Of a stretch of 20,195 nucleotides of DNA, positions 8,770 through 15,948 are shown one piece after another; within the stretch, counting starts at the first letter, position 1; the number at the start of each line of letters is the position of its first letter. Origin of the DNA: Tateyamaria sp. GTDB taxonomy: Bacteria; Pseudomonadota; Alphaproteobacteria; Rhodobacterales; Rhodobacteraceae. Under the pieces are notes generated by a model that did no database searches, was not told the origin of the DNA, and worked only from the letters and a program-made list of their open reading frames with translations. Made by a program: the position numbers and the translations under genes. The stretch lies in NCBI GenBank assembly GCA_018668195.1, contig JABITU010000127.1, positions 1-20,195 on the forward strand, written 5' to 3'.

Positions 8770-10389
8770 TCAGGCCTCGGTCTCCTCGGTAAGATCAGCG
8801 TCTACGTCTTCCTCGGTTTCAGCCTCTAGTTCCGTTGGGTCAACCCAGCCCAACAATACACGAGCGGTCATAACCAAATGCTGCGCCTCTTCGAGAGATA
8901 CTTCAAATGGCTCAAGTACACCGTCATCTTTGTGACGTTCGCCATCGACTGTCGTCCAGCCACCAGCCAGCTCCCAGTCAGCGCAAGTTGCAAAATCTTC
9001 GAGCGTTTTAACATCGTCCTTGGCCAAGGCTTCGATCATCTGTGGCGTCAGACCGTCAAATTCAATTAGGCTGTCCTCAGCGCCCAACGCGCGCGCAGCG
9101 TCTAGCGCTTCTTTGGCCATTGCCTCAAGGACATCGCGGGCACGTGCCTGCAATTCCTGCGCTGTGCCTTCATCGACCCCGTCAATGACCAACAGCTCAT
9201 CCAGCTCAACGTAAGCCACTTCTTCGAGGTTGGTGAACCCTTCAGAGACCAGCAACTGTGCAAAAAACTCGTCTAGGTCCAACTTGCCAGTAAATAGGCT
9301 GGTGCGAAGTTCGAATTCGGCCTGGCGACGGGCGGACTCGTCAGCTTCGGTCAAAATATCAATGTCTAAGCTGGTTAGTTGCGATGCGAGACGCACATTT
9401 TGGCCACGACGACCAATGGCCAAGCTTAACTGTTCCTCAGGAACCACAACTTCGATTTTTCCAGCTTCTTCGTCTAGCACGACTTTGCTAACTTCGGCAG
9501 GCTGTAAAGCATTCACAAGGAACGTGGGCTGATCTTCGTTCCAGGGAATGATGTCAATCTTTTCGCCCTGAAGCTCGTTGACAACAGCCTGTACCCGGCT
9601 GCCGCGCATACCTACACACGCACCCACAGGGTCGATCGAATTGTCATACGAAATCACGGCAATCTTGGCGCGCGACCCTGGGTCACGAGCCACTGCTTTA
9701 ATCTCGATGATGCCATCGTAGATTTCTGGCACTTCCATTTTGAACAATTCTGCCATGAACTCTGGAGCGGTCCGGCTCAGGAAAATCTGGGGGCCGCGCT
9801 GTTCGCGACGCACGTCTTTAATATAGCAGCGGATGCGATCGTTTGGGCGGTACGCTTCGCGACCAATTTTTTCGTTGCGGCGCAAGATCGCTTCGCCAGC
9901 ACCAACATCTACAATGACGTTGCCATACTCTTCGCGCTTGACCAGCGCATTGATGATCGTGCCAGCACGATCCTTGAACTCTTCGTATTGGCGATCACGT
10001 TCGGCTTCGCGCACTTTTTGAAGAATGACCTGCTTGGCTGACTGTGCCGCAATCCGACCCATTTCTACAGGTGGTACTTCTTCGATAAGCTGTTGGCCGA
10101 CCTCGGGGTTTTCCATATATTGCTTGGCCTGATCAACGGTAAACTCGGCCTGATAGTTCTCAAGTTCTTCTTCTTCAACCACGGTGCGGACACGGGTGAA
10201 TGTCGCTTTGCCCGTCTTGCGATCGATGGCGACACGAATATCCATTTCTGCCCCGTAACGCGACTTGGCAGCACGCGCGAGCGATTCTTCCATAGCTTCA
10301 ATGACCAGTCCGGGGTCGATCATCTTTTCGCGCGCAACCGCCTCGGCAGTTTGCAACAGCTCAAGCTGGTTTGCAGATGTAATGGCCAT
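8770..10389 (-). CDS. nusA: Transcription termination/antitermination protein NusA
   Basis: NusA binds RNA polymerase and nascent RNA, enhancing pausing and hairpin-dependent termination and joining antitermination complexes. The 539 residues contain the N-terminal polymerase-binding domain (about 1-130), an S1 domain (about 135-200, REEYGNVIVDVGAGEAILRR), and two KH domains (about 200-345) with GxxG loops in GACVGMRGSRVQAV and LAIGRRGQNVRLA. Two C-terminal acidic repeats with helix-hairpin-helix character follow (about 365-500), then a very acidic tail ending DLTEETEA. The ATG shares one base with the rimP stop (TGATG), indicating translational coupling. In E. coli the same operon is controlled by NusA itself, which makes the terminator-like hairpin before rimP notable. 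Confidence 0.98.
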   Translation of the reverse strand: MAITSANQLELLQTAEAVAREKMIDPGLVIEAMEESLARAAKSRYGAEMDIRVAIDRKTGKATFTRVRTVVEEEELENYQAEFTVDQAKQYMENPEVGQQLIEEVPPVEMGRIAAQSAKQVILQKVREAERDRQYEEFKDRAGTIINALVKREEYGNVIVDVGAGEAILRRNEKIGREAYRPNDRIRCYIKDVRREQRGPQIFLSRTAPEFMAELFKMEVPEIYDGIIEIKAVARDPGSRAKIAVISYDNSIDPVGACVGMRGSRVQAVVNELQGEKIDIIPWNEDQPTFLVNALQPAEVSKVVLDEEAGKIEVVVPEEQLSLAIGRRGQNVRLASQLTSLDIDILTEADESARRQAEFELRTSLFTGKLDLDEFFAQLLVSEGFTNLEEVAYVELDELLVIDGVDEGTAQELQARARDVLEAMAKEALDAARALGAEDSLIEFDGLTPQMIEALAKDDVKTLEDFATCADWELAGGWTTVDGERHKDDGVLEPFEVSLEEAQHLVMTARVLLGWVDPTELEAETEEDVDADLTEETEA

Positions 10390-10964
10390 CAGGTGTCCTC
10401 CTCAGACGTATCCGTCTGTACTTCGTCGAATTCAGTTTCTTTGATTACGCCAGCCGCCTTGCGTTGGCGCAGCATTTCCTTGATCAGTTCGTCAGTCAAA
10501 ACCAGTTTGGCGTCGCTGAGCCACTCAAACCTTAGGCCAATAGTGCCCTCTGCCACGTTGATCAAAATTTCGTCCCCATCGATACCTGCCAAGATGCCCT
10601 TGAACCTACGACGTCCGTCAATCAGCTCGTCAGTTTCAATTTTGGCATCGTATCCTTCGAACATCTCAAAATCTTTGAGCCGAGTCAGCGGGCGATCGAT
10701 TCCGGGGCTGGACACTTCAAGCGTATAGGCATCCAAAATTGGATCTTCAACATCAAGAGTGGCACTTACAGCCGTAGATATCGCCGCACAGTCGTCTACC
10801 TCGATCCCGCCATCTGGCTTGTCAGCCATGATCTGAAGCGCCGTTTCTTTGCCACTCATCAATCGCACGCGCACCAACTCATAACCCAGATCCTCGATCA
10901 CCGGGGTGATGATCTCGGCCAGACGGCGATCGATAGCTGCTTTGGCAATCAGGTCGTTGTTCAT
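10389..10964 (-). CDS. rimP: Ribosome maturation factor RimP
   Basis: RimP (DUF150) helps assemble the 30S subunit. The 191-residue form chosen here starts [19 protein letters not shown] and continues [17 protein letters not shown], the family's conserved N-terminus. [23 protein letters not shown] is the central signature. The second SH3-like part follows, with [17 protein letters not shown] and a C-terminal tail of about 20 mostly acidic residues. A GTG-initiated frame extends 26 codons upstream, but those residues look nonconserved and cross a terminator-like hairpin, so I prefer 10964. The preceding Shine-Dalgarno (GAAAG) is weak; the stop of an upstream 20-codon frame overlaps this ATG, which could supply coupled initiation. 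The gene heads the operon with nusA, ylxR/L7Ae and infB. Confidence 0.95.
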   Translation of the reverse strand: MNNDLIAKAAIDRRLAEIITPVIEDLGYELVRVRLMSGKETALQIMADKPDGGIEVDDCAAISTAVSATLDVEDPILDAYTLEVSSPGIDRPLTRLKDFEMFEGYDAKIETDELIDGRRRFKGILAGIDGDEILINVAEGTIGLRFEWLSDAKLVLTDELIKEMLRQRKAAGVIKETEFDEVQTDTSEEDT

Positions 10965-11023
10965 GGTTCTTTCAGGCACAAAAAAACGGGCGCGCGGCCC
11001 GTCGGAATTTCCCGGTGGAGCAT
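10961..11023 (-). CDS. Possible leader peptide ORF upstream of rimP (20 aa)
   Basis: An ATG at 11023 opens a 20-codon frame beginning [14 protein letters not shown] and ending LKEP. Its TGA overlaps the rimP ATG as ATGA. An AGGG stands 10 nt upstream as a possible ribosome-binding site. The frame runs straight through the terminator-like hairpin and its T-run (encoding the Val-Phe-Leu part), so translating ribosomes would cover the hairpin. The geometry suggests a leader peptide or coupling ORF, but a 20-codon frame can occur by chance and I cannot test conservation. Confidence 0.35.
   Translation of the reverse strand: MLHREIPTGRAPVFLCLKEP
10980..11002 (-). terminator. Intrinsic-terminator-like hairpin in the rimP-nusA-infB leader (putative attenuator)
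   Basis: Read on the minus strand: ACGGGC (11002-10997), a 5-nt loop CGCGC, GCCCGT (10991-10986), then an uninterrupted run of T through 10980. This is a compact GC-rich stem with a U-tract, the standard intrinsic terminator form. It ends only 15 nt before the rimP start, so no promoter fits between it and the gene; transcripts reaching rimP must read through it or begin inside it. It may also end transcripts from the substrate-binding-like gene upstream. Confidence 0.7.
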
Positions 11024-11048
11024 CAGGTTTGGACCCTAACACGCCGCT

Positions 11049-11077
11049 ATTAAAAGTCGTATACGCATGCCCGTCAG
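11049..11077 (-). promoter_or_regulatory. Putative promoter of the rimP-nusA-infB operon
   Basis: On the minus strand CTGACG (11077-11072; 4 of 6 to TTGACA), a 17-bp spacer, then TTTAAT (11054-11049; 5 of 6 to TATAAT). The predicted start near 11042 would give a leader of roughly 78 nt that contains both the small leader ORF and the terminator hairpin. It lies in the short gap after the substrate-binding-like gene. This is sequence matching only. Confidence 0.45.
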
Positions 11078-11090
11078 AATCTGCAAGCCC

Positions 11091-11867
11091 TCAGGCAGCA
11101 GACCAACGTTCTGACATCCGCAAATTATCAAGTGGCCAGACTTTGCCGACCGTTGCAGGCAGAGAAATTGCCTGACTGGCCACAAATGCGTGGACTGGTC
11201 CGCTGTAGATCAGCTGAAAATCTCGCGGGTCAGCATAGGAATCCAGCGCATTTATATCGGCAACATCGACCAACCCATCGCGCAGCGCCTCTGCCCTTAC
11301 AGCTTCGCTGCTGAAGTGTACAAATTCCACGCTGTCAAACCAGCCAGCTCGGCCTGACTTCCAGTGCTCTTGCAGGCGGTTCGCAATGAAATGCCGGCCT
11401 TTGTCAAGCTTTTGCAGCTGGTAAATCCCTGTGCCCATGCCATCCGCCCCGCGTTGCCCATAACCCGGGTGGGCCAAAAGATAGGGTAAGTTTGGGTTGG
11501 GCGACTCAAGGGATATTTTGATAAGATGCTTATCCTTCACTGACAGGTCAAAGGGCAATGCAACCGTGGTCGCATCAAAATTTGTTTCGTCGTGAAAGAT
11601 CACGTCCTTACGCAACGAAAAATACCACACGCGTGCATCCTGTTCAGACGTCCAATTGGTGGCCAAGGCCCCGCGCAATGTTCCGTCAGCAACAATCTCG
11701 GTCAGGTTTTCATAAAGCGTACATGATACCGCTTGATCAAACAGATCTGCAGAAAGTGCCGCGCGCAAACGCCCGCCAAGCCTAGGTGCCGCAGACACAC
11801 CTGCGGCCGCCATCAATGCAGCGGCAGCACCCGAAGCAAAAAGTGCACGGCGGTCGATCCCCATCAT
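11091..11867 (-). CDS. Short ABC-type substrate-binding-like protein with Tat-type signal
   Basis: This 258-residue protein opens with a twin-arginine-like leader (DRRALFASGAAAALMAAAGVSAA, residues 5-27), suggesting export to the periplasm. The body resembles family 5 (peptide/nickel, DppA/OppA-like) binding proteins: YENLTEIVADGTLRGALATNW, then WYFSLRKDVIFHDETNFDATTV, then a later GTGIYQLQKLD segment. Usual members are about 500 residues, so roughly half is absent; the C-terminus still holds a Tyr/Pro-rich strand and a short end with LDNLRMSERW. No frameshift is visible, so it looks like a stable reduced form rather than an obvious pseudogene. No permease or ATPase genes are nearby. Its ATG overlaps the stop of the upstream iminopeptidase, so the two are co-transcribed, perhaps for peptide handling. 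A second ATG one codon later is equally possible. Confidence 0.75.
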   Translation of the reverse strand: MMGIDRRALFASGAAAALMAAAGVSAAPRLGGRLRAALSADLFDQAVSCTLYENLTEIVADGTLRGALATNWTSEQDARVWYFSLRKDVIFHDETNFDATTVALPFDLSVKDKHLIKISLESPNPNLPYLLAHPGYGQRGADGMGTGIYQLQKLDKGRHFIANRLQEHWKSGRAGWFDSVEFVHFSSEAVRAEALRDGLVDVADINALDSYADPRDFQLIYSGPVHAFVASQAISLPATVGKVWPLDNLRMSERWSAA

Positions 11868-12835
11868 TTCTCTGCTATCCTATCCATCGTCCGAACAAGT
11901 TCAGCCGAAATTCCCGGCTCAGACAAGGCATGCCCTGCATTTCGCACCATTTTCAACTCTCCTCCTGGCCACGCTTTTGCGAGTGCATAGGCAGATTCGG
12001 GTGGGCAGATCATATCATAACGCCCTTGAACAATCGTCCCCGGGATGTGCTTGATCCGACCGGCATGCGCCAAAATCTGACCATCGAACTCAAGGAAACC
12101 CGCATTGGAGAAATAATGATTCTCGAGACGCGCAAACGCTCGGGCATAGTCTCCCGGCGCTTCGCCACCATTGCCTGCCGAGTGAACAGACGCCAATGCA
12201 TTTTCCCATGACGACCATGCACGGGCAAAACGAACCTCTTGTGTGATATCGCCTGAAAACAACCGCCTGTTATACGCCGTTATCAAATCGTCTCGTTCGT
12301 CTTCAGGCACTAGACTGACAAATCGGGCCCAGACTTCGGGCCAAAATTTCCCAGCACCACCGCCGTAAAACCAATCCAGTTCGGACTGAGTCATCAGGAA
12401 CACACCACGCAAAACCATTTGCGACACACGCGACGGATGCTCTTCGGCGTATATCAGAGCCAGAGTTGCCCCCCAACTGCCACCAAAAACGATCCACTCG
12501 TCAATATCCAAGGCGCGGCGAATCAGCTCAATGTCGTCAACCAAATGCCAAGTTGTGTTGTTAACAACCGAAGCATGCGGCCGCGACCGGCCACAGCCGC
12601 GCTGGTCAAACAGAATGACACGATAGTGTTCAGGGTCGAAATAGCGGCGCATTGCTGGACTGCATCCACCACCGGGCCCACCATGGAGCACAATAACAGG
12701 CACGCCGTCGGGGTTGCCACACTGTTCAACATAGACGCGATGGCCTTGTCCTACGTCCAGCATCCGCTGGTCATAGGGGTCAATGGGTGGATGCAGATAT
12801 TTCACCGCGGGCTTTTGATCGCTGTATTTGTCCAT
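11864..12835 (-). CDS. pip: Proline iminopeptidase (alpha/beta hydrolase, family S33)
   Basis: This enzyme removes N-terminal proline from peptides in the cytoplasm. The 323-residue product has the expected length and all catalytic marks: the oxyanion region [11 protein letters not shown] (50-60), [12 protein letters not shown], the nucleophile in [10 protein letters not shown] (Ser120), the acid in [10 protein letters not shown] (Asp274) and the base in [10 protein letters not shown] (His302). [20 protein letters not shown] near the start is typical of the bacterial Pip subgroup. There is no signal peptide. The stop overlaps the start of the substrate-binding-like gene (ATGA), and the gene is divergent from ubiG with a 49-bp gap, so their promoters must be close or overlapping. 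An AGGTCA lies shortly before the ATG. Confidence 0.95.
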   Translation of the reverse strand: MDKYSDQKPAVKYLHPPIDPYDQRMLDVGQGHRVYVEQCGNPDGVPVIVLHGGPGGGCSPAMRRYFDPEHYRVILFDQRGCGRSRPHASVVNNTTWHLVDDIELIRRALDIDEWIVFGGSWGATLALIYAEEHPSRVSQMVLRGVFLMTQSELDWFYGGGAGKFWPEVWARFVSLVPEDERDDLITAYNRRLFSGDITQEVRFARAWSSWENALASVHSAGNGGEAPGDYARAFARLENHYFSNAGFLEFDGQILAHAGRIKHIPGTIVQGRYDMICPPESAYALAKAWPGGELKMVRNAGHALSEPGISAELVRTMDRIAEK

Positions 12836-12884
12836 TACTGACCTACATAGGGCTTATATTGCAAATGAGCATACGGAGATCAAA

Positions 12885-13631
12885 ATGCAAACGCATCAAA
12901 CAACCGTTGACCCCTCAGAGATCGCAAAATTTGAGGCGATGGCGGCAGAATGGTGGGATCCCAACGGCAAATTCAAGCCCTTGCATATGCTCAACCCTTG
13001 TAGATTGGATTATATAACAAGCCAGATCGCAGCAGAGTTTAACAAGGATTTGAAATCTTCAGCGCCGTTTGAAGGATTGCGCATCTTGGATATTGGCTGC
13101 GGCGGCGGATTGCTGGCCGAACCTATGGCACGTCTCGGTGCCAAAGTGGTTGGCGCTGATGCTGCCGAACGCAACCTTCCGGTGGCACGCGTCCATGCCG
13201 AGCAATCGGGTCTGACGATCGACTACCGCCATACCACTGCAGAAGACATGGCTGCGGCTGGCGAACAGTTCGACGTTGTTTTAAACATGGAGGTAGTAGA
13301 GCATGTTGCCGATCCTCTAGGGTATCTGACGGCCTGTCGCCAATTGTTGGAACCGGGCGGGCTGCATATCTGTTCAACCATCAACCGTAATCCGAAATCC
13401 TTTTTAATGGCGATCATCGGCGCAGAACATGTGATGCGCTGGCTGCCCAAAGGTACGCATGAGTGGTCGAAGTTTATAACACCAGACGAGCTTTTCGATC
13501 TGATGCGGGATGCAGGCCTTAATCCGGTCGATCGGCAGGGATTTGTTTTCAATCCAATCACCTGGTCATGGCGGCTTTCAGATCGCGATTTGAGCGTGAA
13601 CTACGTCACTGCCAGCCTTAATCCTGTTTAG
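12885..13631 (+). CDS. ubiG: Ubiquinone biosynthesis O-methyltransferase UbiG
   Basis: UbiG carries out both O-methylation steps of ubiquinone synthesis using S-adenosylmethionine. The 248-residue protein shows the N-terminal family signature [20 protein letters not shown] and [10 protein letters not shown], the SAM-binding glycine loop [13 protein letters not shown] at 68-80, the acidic residue in VVGADA, motif [15 protein letters not shown], and the C-terminal [14 protein letters not shown] stretch (the typical membrane-interacting loop region precedes it). The ATG has a GGAG 7 nt upstream; an earlier in-frame start at 12828 lies inside the divergent pip gene and adds residues without family support. 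Its last 14 bp overlap the end of the marR gene on the other strand. Confidence 0.97.
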   Translation: MQTHQTTVDPSEIAKFEAMAAEWWDPNGKFKPLHMLNPCRLDYITSQIAAEFNKDLKSSAPFEGLRILDIGCGGGLLAEPMARLGAKVVGADAAERNLPVARVHAEQSGLTIDYRHTTAEDMAAAGEQFDVVLNMEVVEHVADPLGYLTACRQLLEPGGLHICSTINRNPKSFLMAIIGAEHVMRWLPKGTHEWSKFITPDELFDLMRDAGLNPVDRQGFVFNPITWSWRLSDRDLSVNYVTASLNPV

Positions 13632-14070
13632 CCTTGGGGCTTAGCTGTATACGGAGTTGACGAAGAATTGGCAGCGTGGCGCGCACGCTGTCTTCTCCCA
13701 GCTCATCAATTACGTCTGTCACCAGCGGCGCGATAGCGCTCATGGCTTGCTCTCGCGCCTGCCTTCCGGCCGGACTTATCGCTACCATTTTGCGGCGGGC
13801 ATCATCCCAGTCAGGCCTAATGTGAATGTAACCCGCCCACTCAAGGCGCGAGAGCGTATTGGTCATAGCGCCCCGTGTCACCTTGAATGTCTCGGCCAGT
13901 TGGGCAGGTGAGCGTTCATCCTCGTGCCAATGCAAATTGTTGAGAACCGAAAAGTGTGAAATTTCCATACCCTTAGGCATCACACGGCTGATCCGGTTCC
14001 GCACCATCTGGTCAGCTGCCAAAATCTCGCTGAAAAGCGAAATGGCCAATGTTTCTTTATCTGTGCTCAT
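13618..14070 (-). CDS. MarR-family transcriptional regulator
   Basis: This 150-residue protein is a winged helix-turn-helix repressor of the MarR type, which forms DNA-binding dimers responding to small ligands or oxidation. The domain runs from about 35 to 105: [23 protein letters not shown], the recognition helix in [19 protein letters not shown], and the wing with the [13 protein letters not shown] signature. Flanking helices form the dimer interface; there are no cysteines, so thiol sensing is unlikely. It is the last gene of the ComF-grxC-Nit-marR run, with a GAGG Shine-Dalgarno adjoining the Nit stop codon. No operator can be identified. The end overlaps ubiG by 14 bp, tail to tail. Targets and ligand are unknown. 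Confidence 0.9.
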   Translation of the reverse strand: MSTDKETLAISLFSEILAADQMVRNRISRVMPKGMEISHFSVLNNLHWHEDERSPAQLAETFKVTRGAMTNTLSRLEWAGYIHIRPDWDDARRKMVAISPAGRQAREQAMSAIAPLVTDVIDELGEDSVRATLPILRQLRIQLSPKAKQD

Positions 14071-14076
14071 GCAACC

Positions 14077-14907
14077 TCAGGGGCCGTAAAAATCGCGCAT
14101 GTTGTCCCGCGAAGGGATACGGCGGCGCGCCTCGGGCACTTTCTCCATATCCAAATCAAAAGTATAAACCCCTGGCGCAGTGCCCGCGTCAAGCACCACC
14201 TTACCCCAAGGATCAATGGCAAGGCTGTGTCCATAGGTTGTTCGAGAACTGCCCGATTGACCTATATGCAAACCGGTTTGCGCAGGCGCGAGCACCCATG
14301 CTCCCGTCTCGATCGCGCGTGCACGCAACAGACTGTGCCAATGAGCCGCACCCGTGACAGACGAAAAAGCAGATGGGTAGCTTAATATTTCGGCCCCAGC
14401 GCCGACCAGAGCATCAGCAAGGCGAAGAAATCGCATATCATAGCAGATTGACATTCCAAGCGTGCCAAAACGCGTCGAAGCGACAACTGCCCTTGTGCCG
14501 GGCCGATAGCCAGCCGATTCGCGATGTGTCTCGGTTTCGGAAATTGCCACGTCAAACATGTGGATCTTGTCATAGCGTGCCACGTTAGTTCCATCCGGCC
14601 CGATTAAAAATGACCGATTGGCAAAGCGACCATCCGAATCATCAGTCTTGAGCGCCAATGACCCGATCAGCAGATGAATGCCACTGCCTGCGGCGGCCTG
14701 TTGCAGCGCTTGCAATGTCTGATCTTCTGATTCGTGTTGCAGTACTGCGATTTGATGCGCTCGGCTGGTGCTGACGCAATTGGTGACTTCGGGTGTCAAA
14801 ACGAACCGCGCGCCCAAGTCTGCTGTGTGCTGTATCATCGCGATTGTCCCAGGCAAGTTTGCCTTTGGGTCATCCGACACATTCATTTGCAGTAGGGCCG
14901 CTTTCAT
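14077..14907 (-). CDS. Nit-family carbon-nitrogen hydrolase (probable deaminated glutathione amidase / omega-amidase type)
   Basis: This 276-residue cytoplasmic enzyme belongs to the nitrilase superfamily. The Glu-Lys-Cys triad is visible: Glu40 in LTPEVTN, Lys114 in RYDKIHMFD and Cys155 in MSICYDMRF. KIHMFDVAI and ICYDMRFLRLADAL are typical of the Nit1/Nit2 branch, which hydrolyses deaminated glutathione (a repair reaction on a glutathione side product) or alpha-ketoglutaramate. The neighbouring glutaredoxin supports the glutathione link, but the substrate is inferred. The ATG follows the grxC stop directly (TGAATG) and marR starts 6 bp after this gene ends, so translation along the operon is probably coupled. 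Length is normal and no key residue is missing. Confidence 0.9.
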   Translation of the reverse strand: MKAALLQMNVSDDPKANLPGTIAMIQHTADLGARFVLTPEVTNCVSTSRAHQIAVLQHESEDQTLQALQQAAAGSGIHLLIGSLALKTDDSDGRFANRSFLIGPDGTNVARYDKIHMFDVAISETETHRESAGYRPGTRAVVASTRFGTLGMSICYDMRFLRLADALVGAGAEILSYPSAFSSVTGAAHWHSLLRARAIETGAWVLAPAQTGLHIGQSGSSRTTYGHSLAIDPWGKVVLDAGTAPGVYTFDLDMEKVPEARRRIPSRDNMRDFYGP

Positions 14908-15165
14908 TCAAGCTGCAAGCAAAGCGTCAAGCTTGCCCGTGCGCTCAAGCGCGTACAGATCATCGCATCCACCCACATGGATGTCGCCAACAAAGATCTG
15001 TGGCACGGTACGTCCACCGTTTGCGCGATTGATCATCTCGGGCTTACGCTCTGGATTTTGCAAGACATCCACTTCGGAAAAGGAAGCGCCCTTTTCGTTC
15101 AAGAGCCGCTTGGCCGCGTGACAAAAGCCACACAAGGGTGACGTGTATATTTCGATTTGGGGCAT
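14908..15165 (-). CDS. grxC: Glutaredoxin 3
   Basis: This 85-residue thioredoxin-fold protein reduces disulfides and glutathione mixed disulfides using glutathione. The dithiol site is Cys12-Gly-Phe-Cys15 in YTSPLCGFCHAAKRLL; most GrxC proteins have CPYC, so the CGFC site is a variant. The glutathione-binding TVPQIFVGD (with the cis-proline) and GGCDDLYALE motifs are present. An AAGGACAGG stands just before the ATG. Its stop touches the start of the Nit amidase, and the two products share a glutathione theme. It is preceded by comF with a 37-bp gap. Confidence 0.95.
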   Translation of the reverse strand: MPQIEIYTSPLCGFCHAAKRLLNEKGASFSEVDVLQNPERKPEMINRANGGRTVPQIFVGDIHVGGCDDLYALERTGKLDALLAA

Positions 15166-15202
15166 AAGACCTGTCCTTTAGGTATTCCTGTTCTGTTATT
15201 AT

Positions 15203-15928
15203 TTATGCGCGCTTTGCTGCGCGCGCCAGTACAGATACACAGACATTGCTCGCCCCAGATGCCAGACAGACCGCGGCACAGGCCTCAAGTGTAGCGCCAG
15301 TCGTTAAGACATCATCGATCAATAAAATGTCCCGCCCTACAATTCGATGCCGACGCTTGGGTGCGATACGCACAGCATCGGCAAGAATTTCGCTGCGCTC
15401 GGCCAGAGTTTTGCCATCCAACGAAGAAGTGCGCTTTGGACGTTCCAGCAAATCAGGGCACCAGTCCAATCCAGTAAGCTCCGCCAAGCACTTAGCCATC
15501 AAGGCGGATTGATTGTAGCGCCGCTTTAACAGTCGGGTCCAATGCAGCGGTACGGGCACGATGAGTGTTCCTTCTGTCACAATATCACGCGTTGCCGCAT
15601 GCATCCACCGCGCAGCAGGGCGGGCGATTTCCTGGCGGTCTGCATGCTTCAAGCCCAGCACTAGTTTGCGGCCCATTTCCGAATAGACAAGTGCCGCACG
15701 ACCTTTATCCCAAGACCGTGGCGTGTGCAGGCATCCGTCGTATTTGATAGGTTCGTCATCGACTTGCCCCGGCAATGGGGTTCCGCAAACGTCGCAGGCG
15801 GCTCCGCCAATGAACTCTGTTTGTCCCCAGCAAGATCCGCACAGACCAAAGTCACTATCGACAATTTCGCCACAGCCAAGGCAGGTTGGCGGATAAATTA
15901 CCGCTAAAGCCATTTGTAAAATACCCAT
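15203..15928 (-). CDS. comF: ComF-family phosphoribosyltransferase-like protein (double zinc finger)
   Basis: ComF proteins are needed for DNA uptake in competent bacteria, though many carriers are not known to be competent. The 241-residue form starts MGILQMALAVIYPP. The N-terminal zinc-binding part has cysteine pairs at 16/19, 30/33 and 45/48. The phosphoribosyltransferase domain follows: LIVPVPLHWTRLLKRRYNQ and the PRPP-binding loop ILLIDDVLTTGATLEAC (about 201-217). A longer in-frame start at 16042 runs through the divergent neighbouring gene and is rejected; GGATAGG upstream of 15928 supports the chosen start, and an alternative ATG at 15913 is possible. It heads the ComF-grxC-Nit-marR operon. 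The role of ComF in this organism is unproven. Confidence 0.9.
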   Translation of the reverse strand: MGILQMALAVIYPPTCLGCGEIVDSDFGLCGSCWGQTEFIGGAACDVCGTPLPGQVDDEPIKYDGCLHTPRSWDKGRAALVYSEMGRKLVLGLKHADRQEIARPAARWMHAATRDIVTEGTLIVPVPLHWTRLLKRRYNQSALMAKCLAELTGLDWCPDLLERPKRTSSLDGKTLAERSEILADAVRIAPKRRHRIVGRDILLIDDVLTTGATLEACAAVCLASGASNVCVSVLARAAKRA

Positions 15929-15948
15929 TGTAAACCTATCCTTGCCCG

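Noticed and set aside
10093..10728. 211-codon open frame on the + strand
   Set aside because: Antisense to the nusA/rimP junction, which is firmly assigned on the minus strand.
10965..11042. GTG-initiated extension of rimP
   Set aside because: It crosses the terminator-like hairpin and adds residues not typical of RimP; the [15 protein letters not shown] start fits the family.
10965..11090. Initiator tRNA gene upstream of rimP as in the E. coli metY-rimP-nusA operon
   Set aside because: The stretch holds no tRNA-like arms or CCA-proximal pattern; only a promoter, a small frame and a hairpin are visible.
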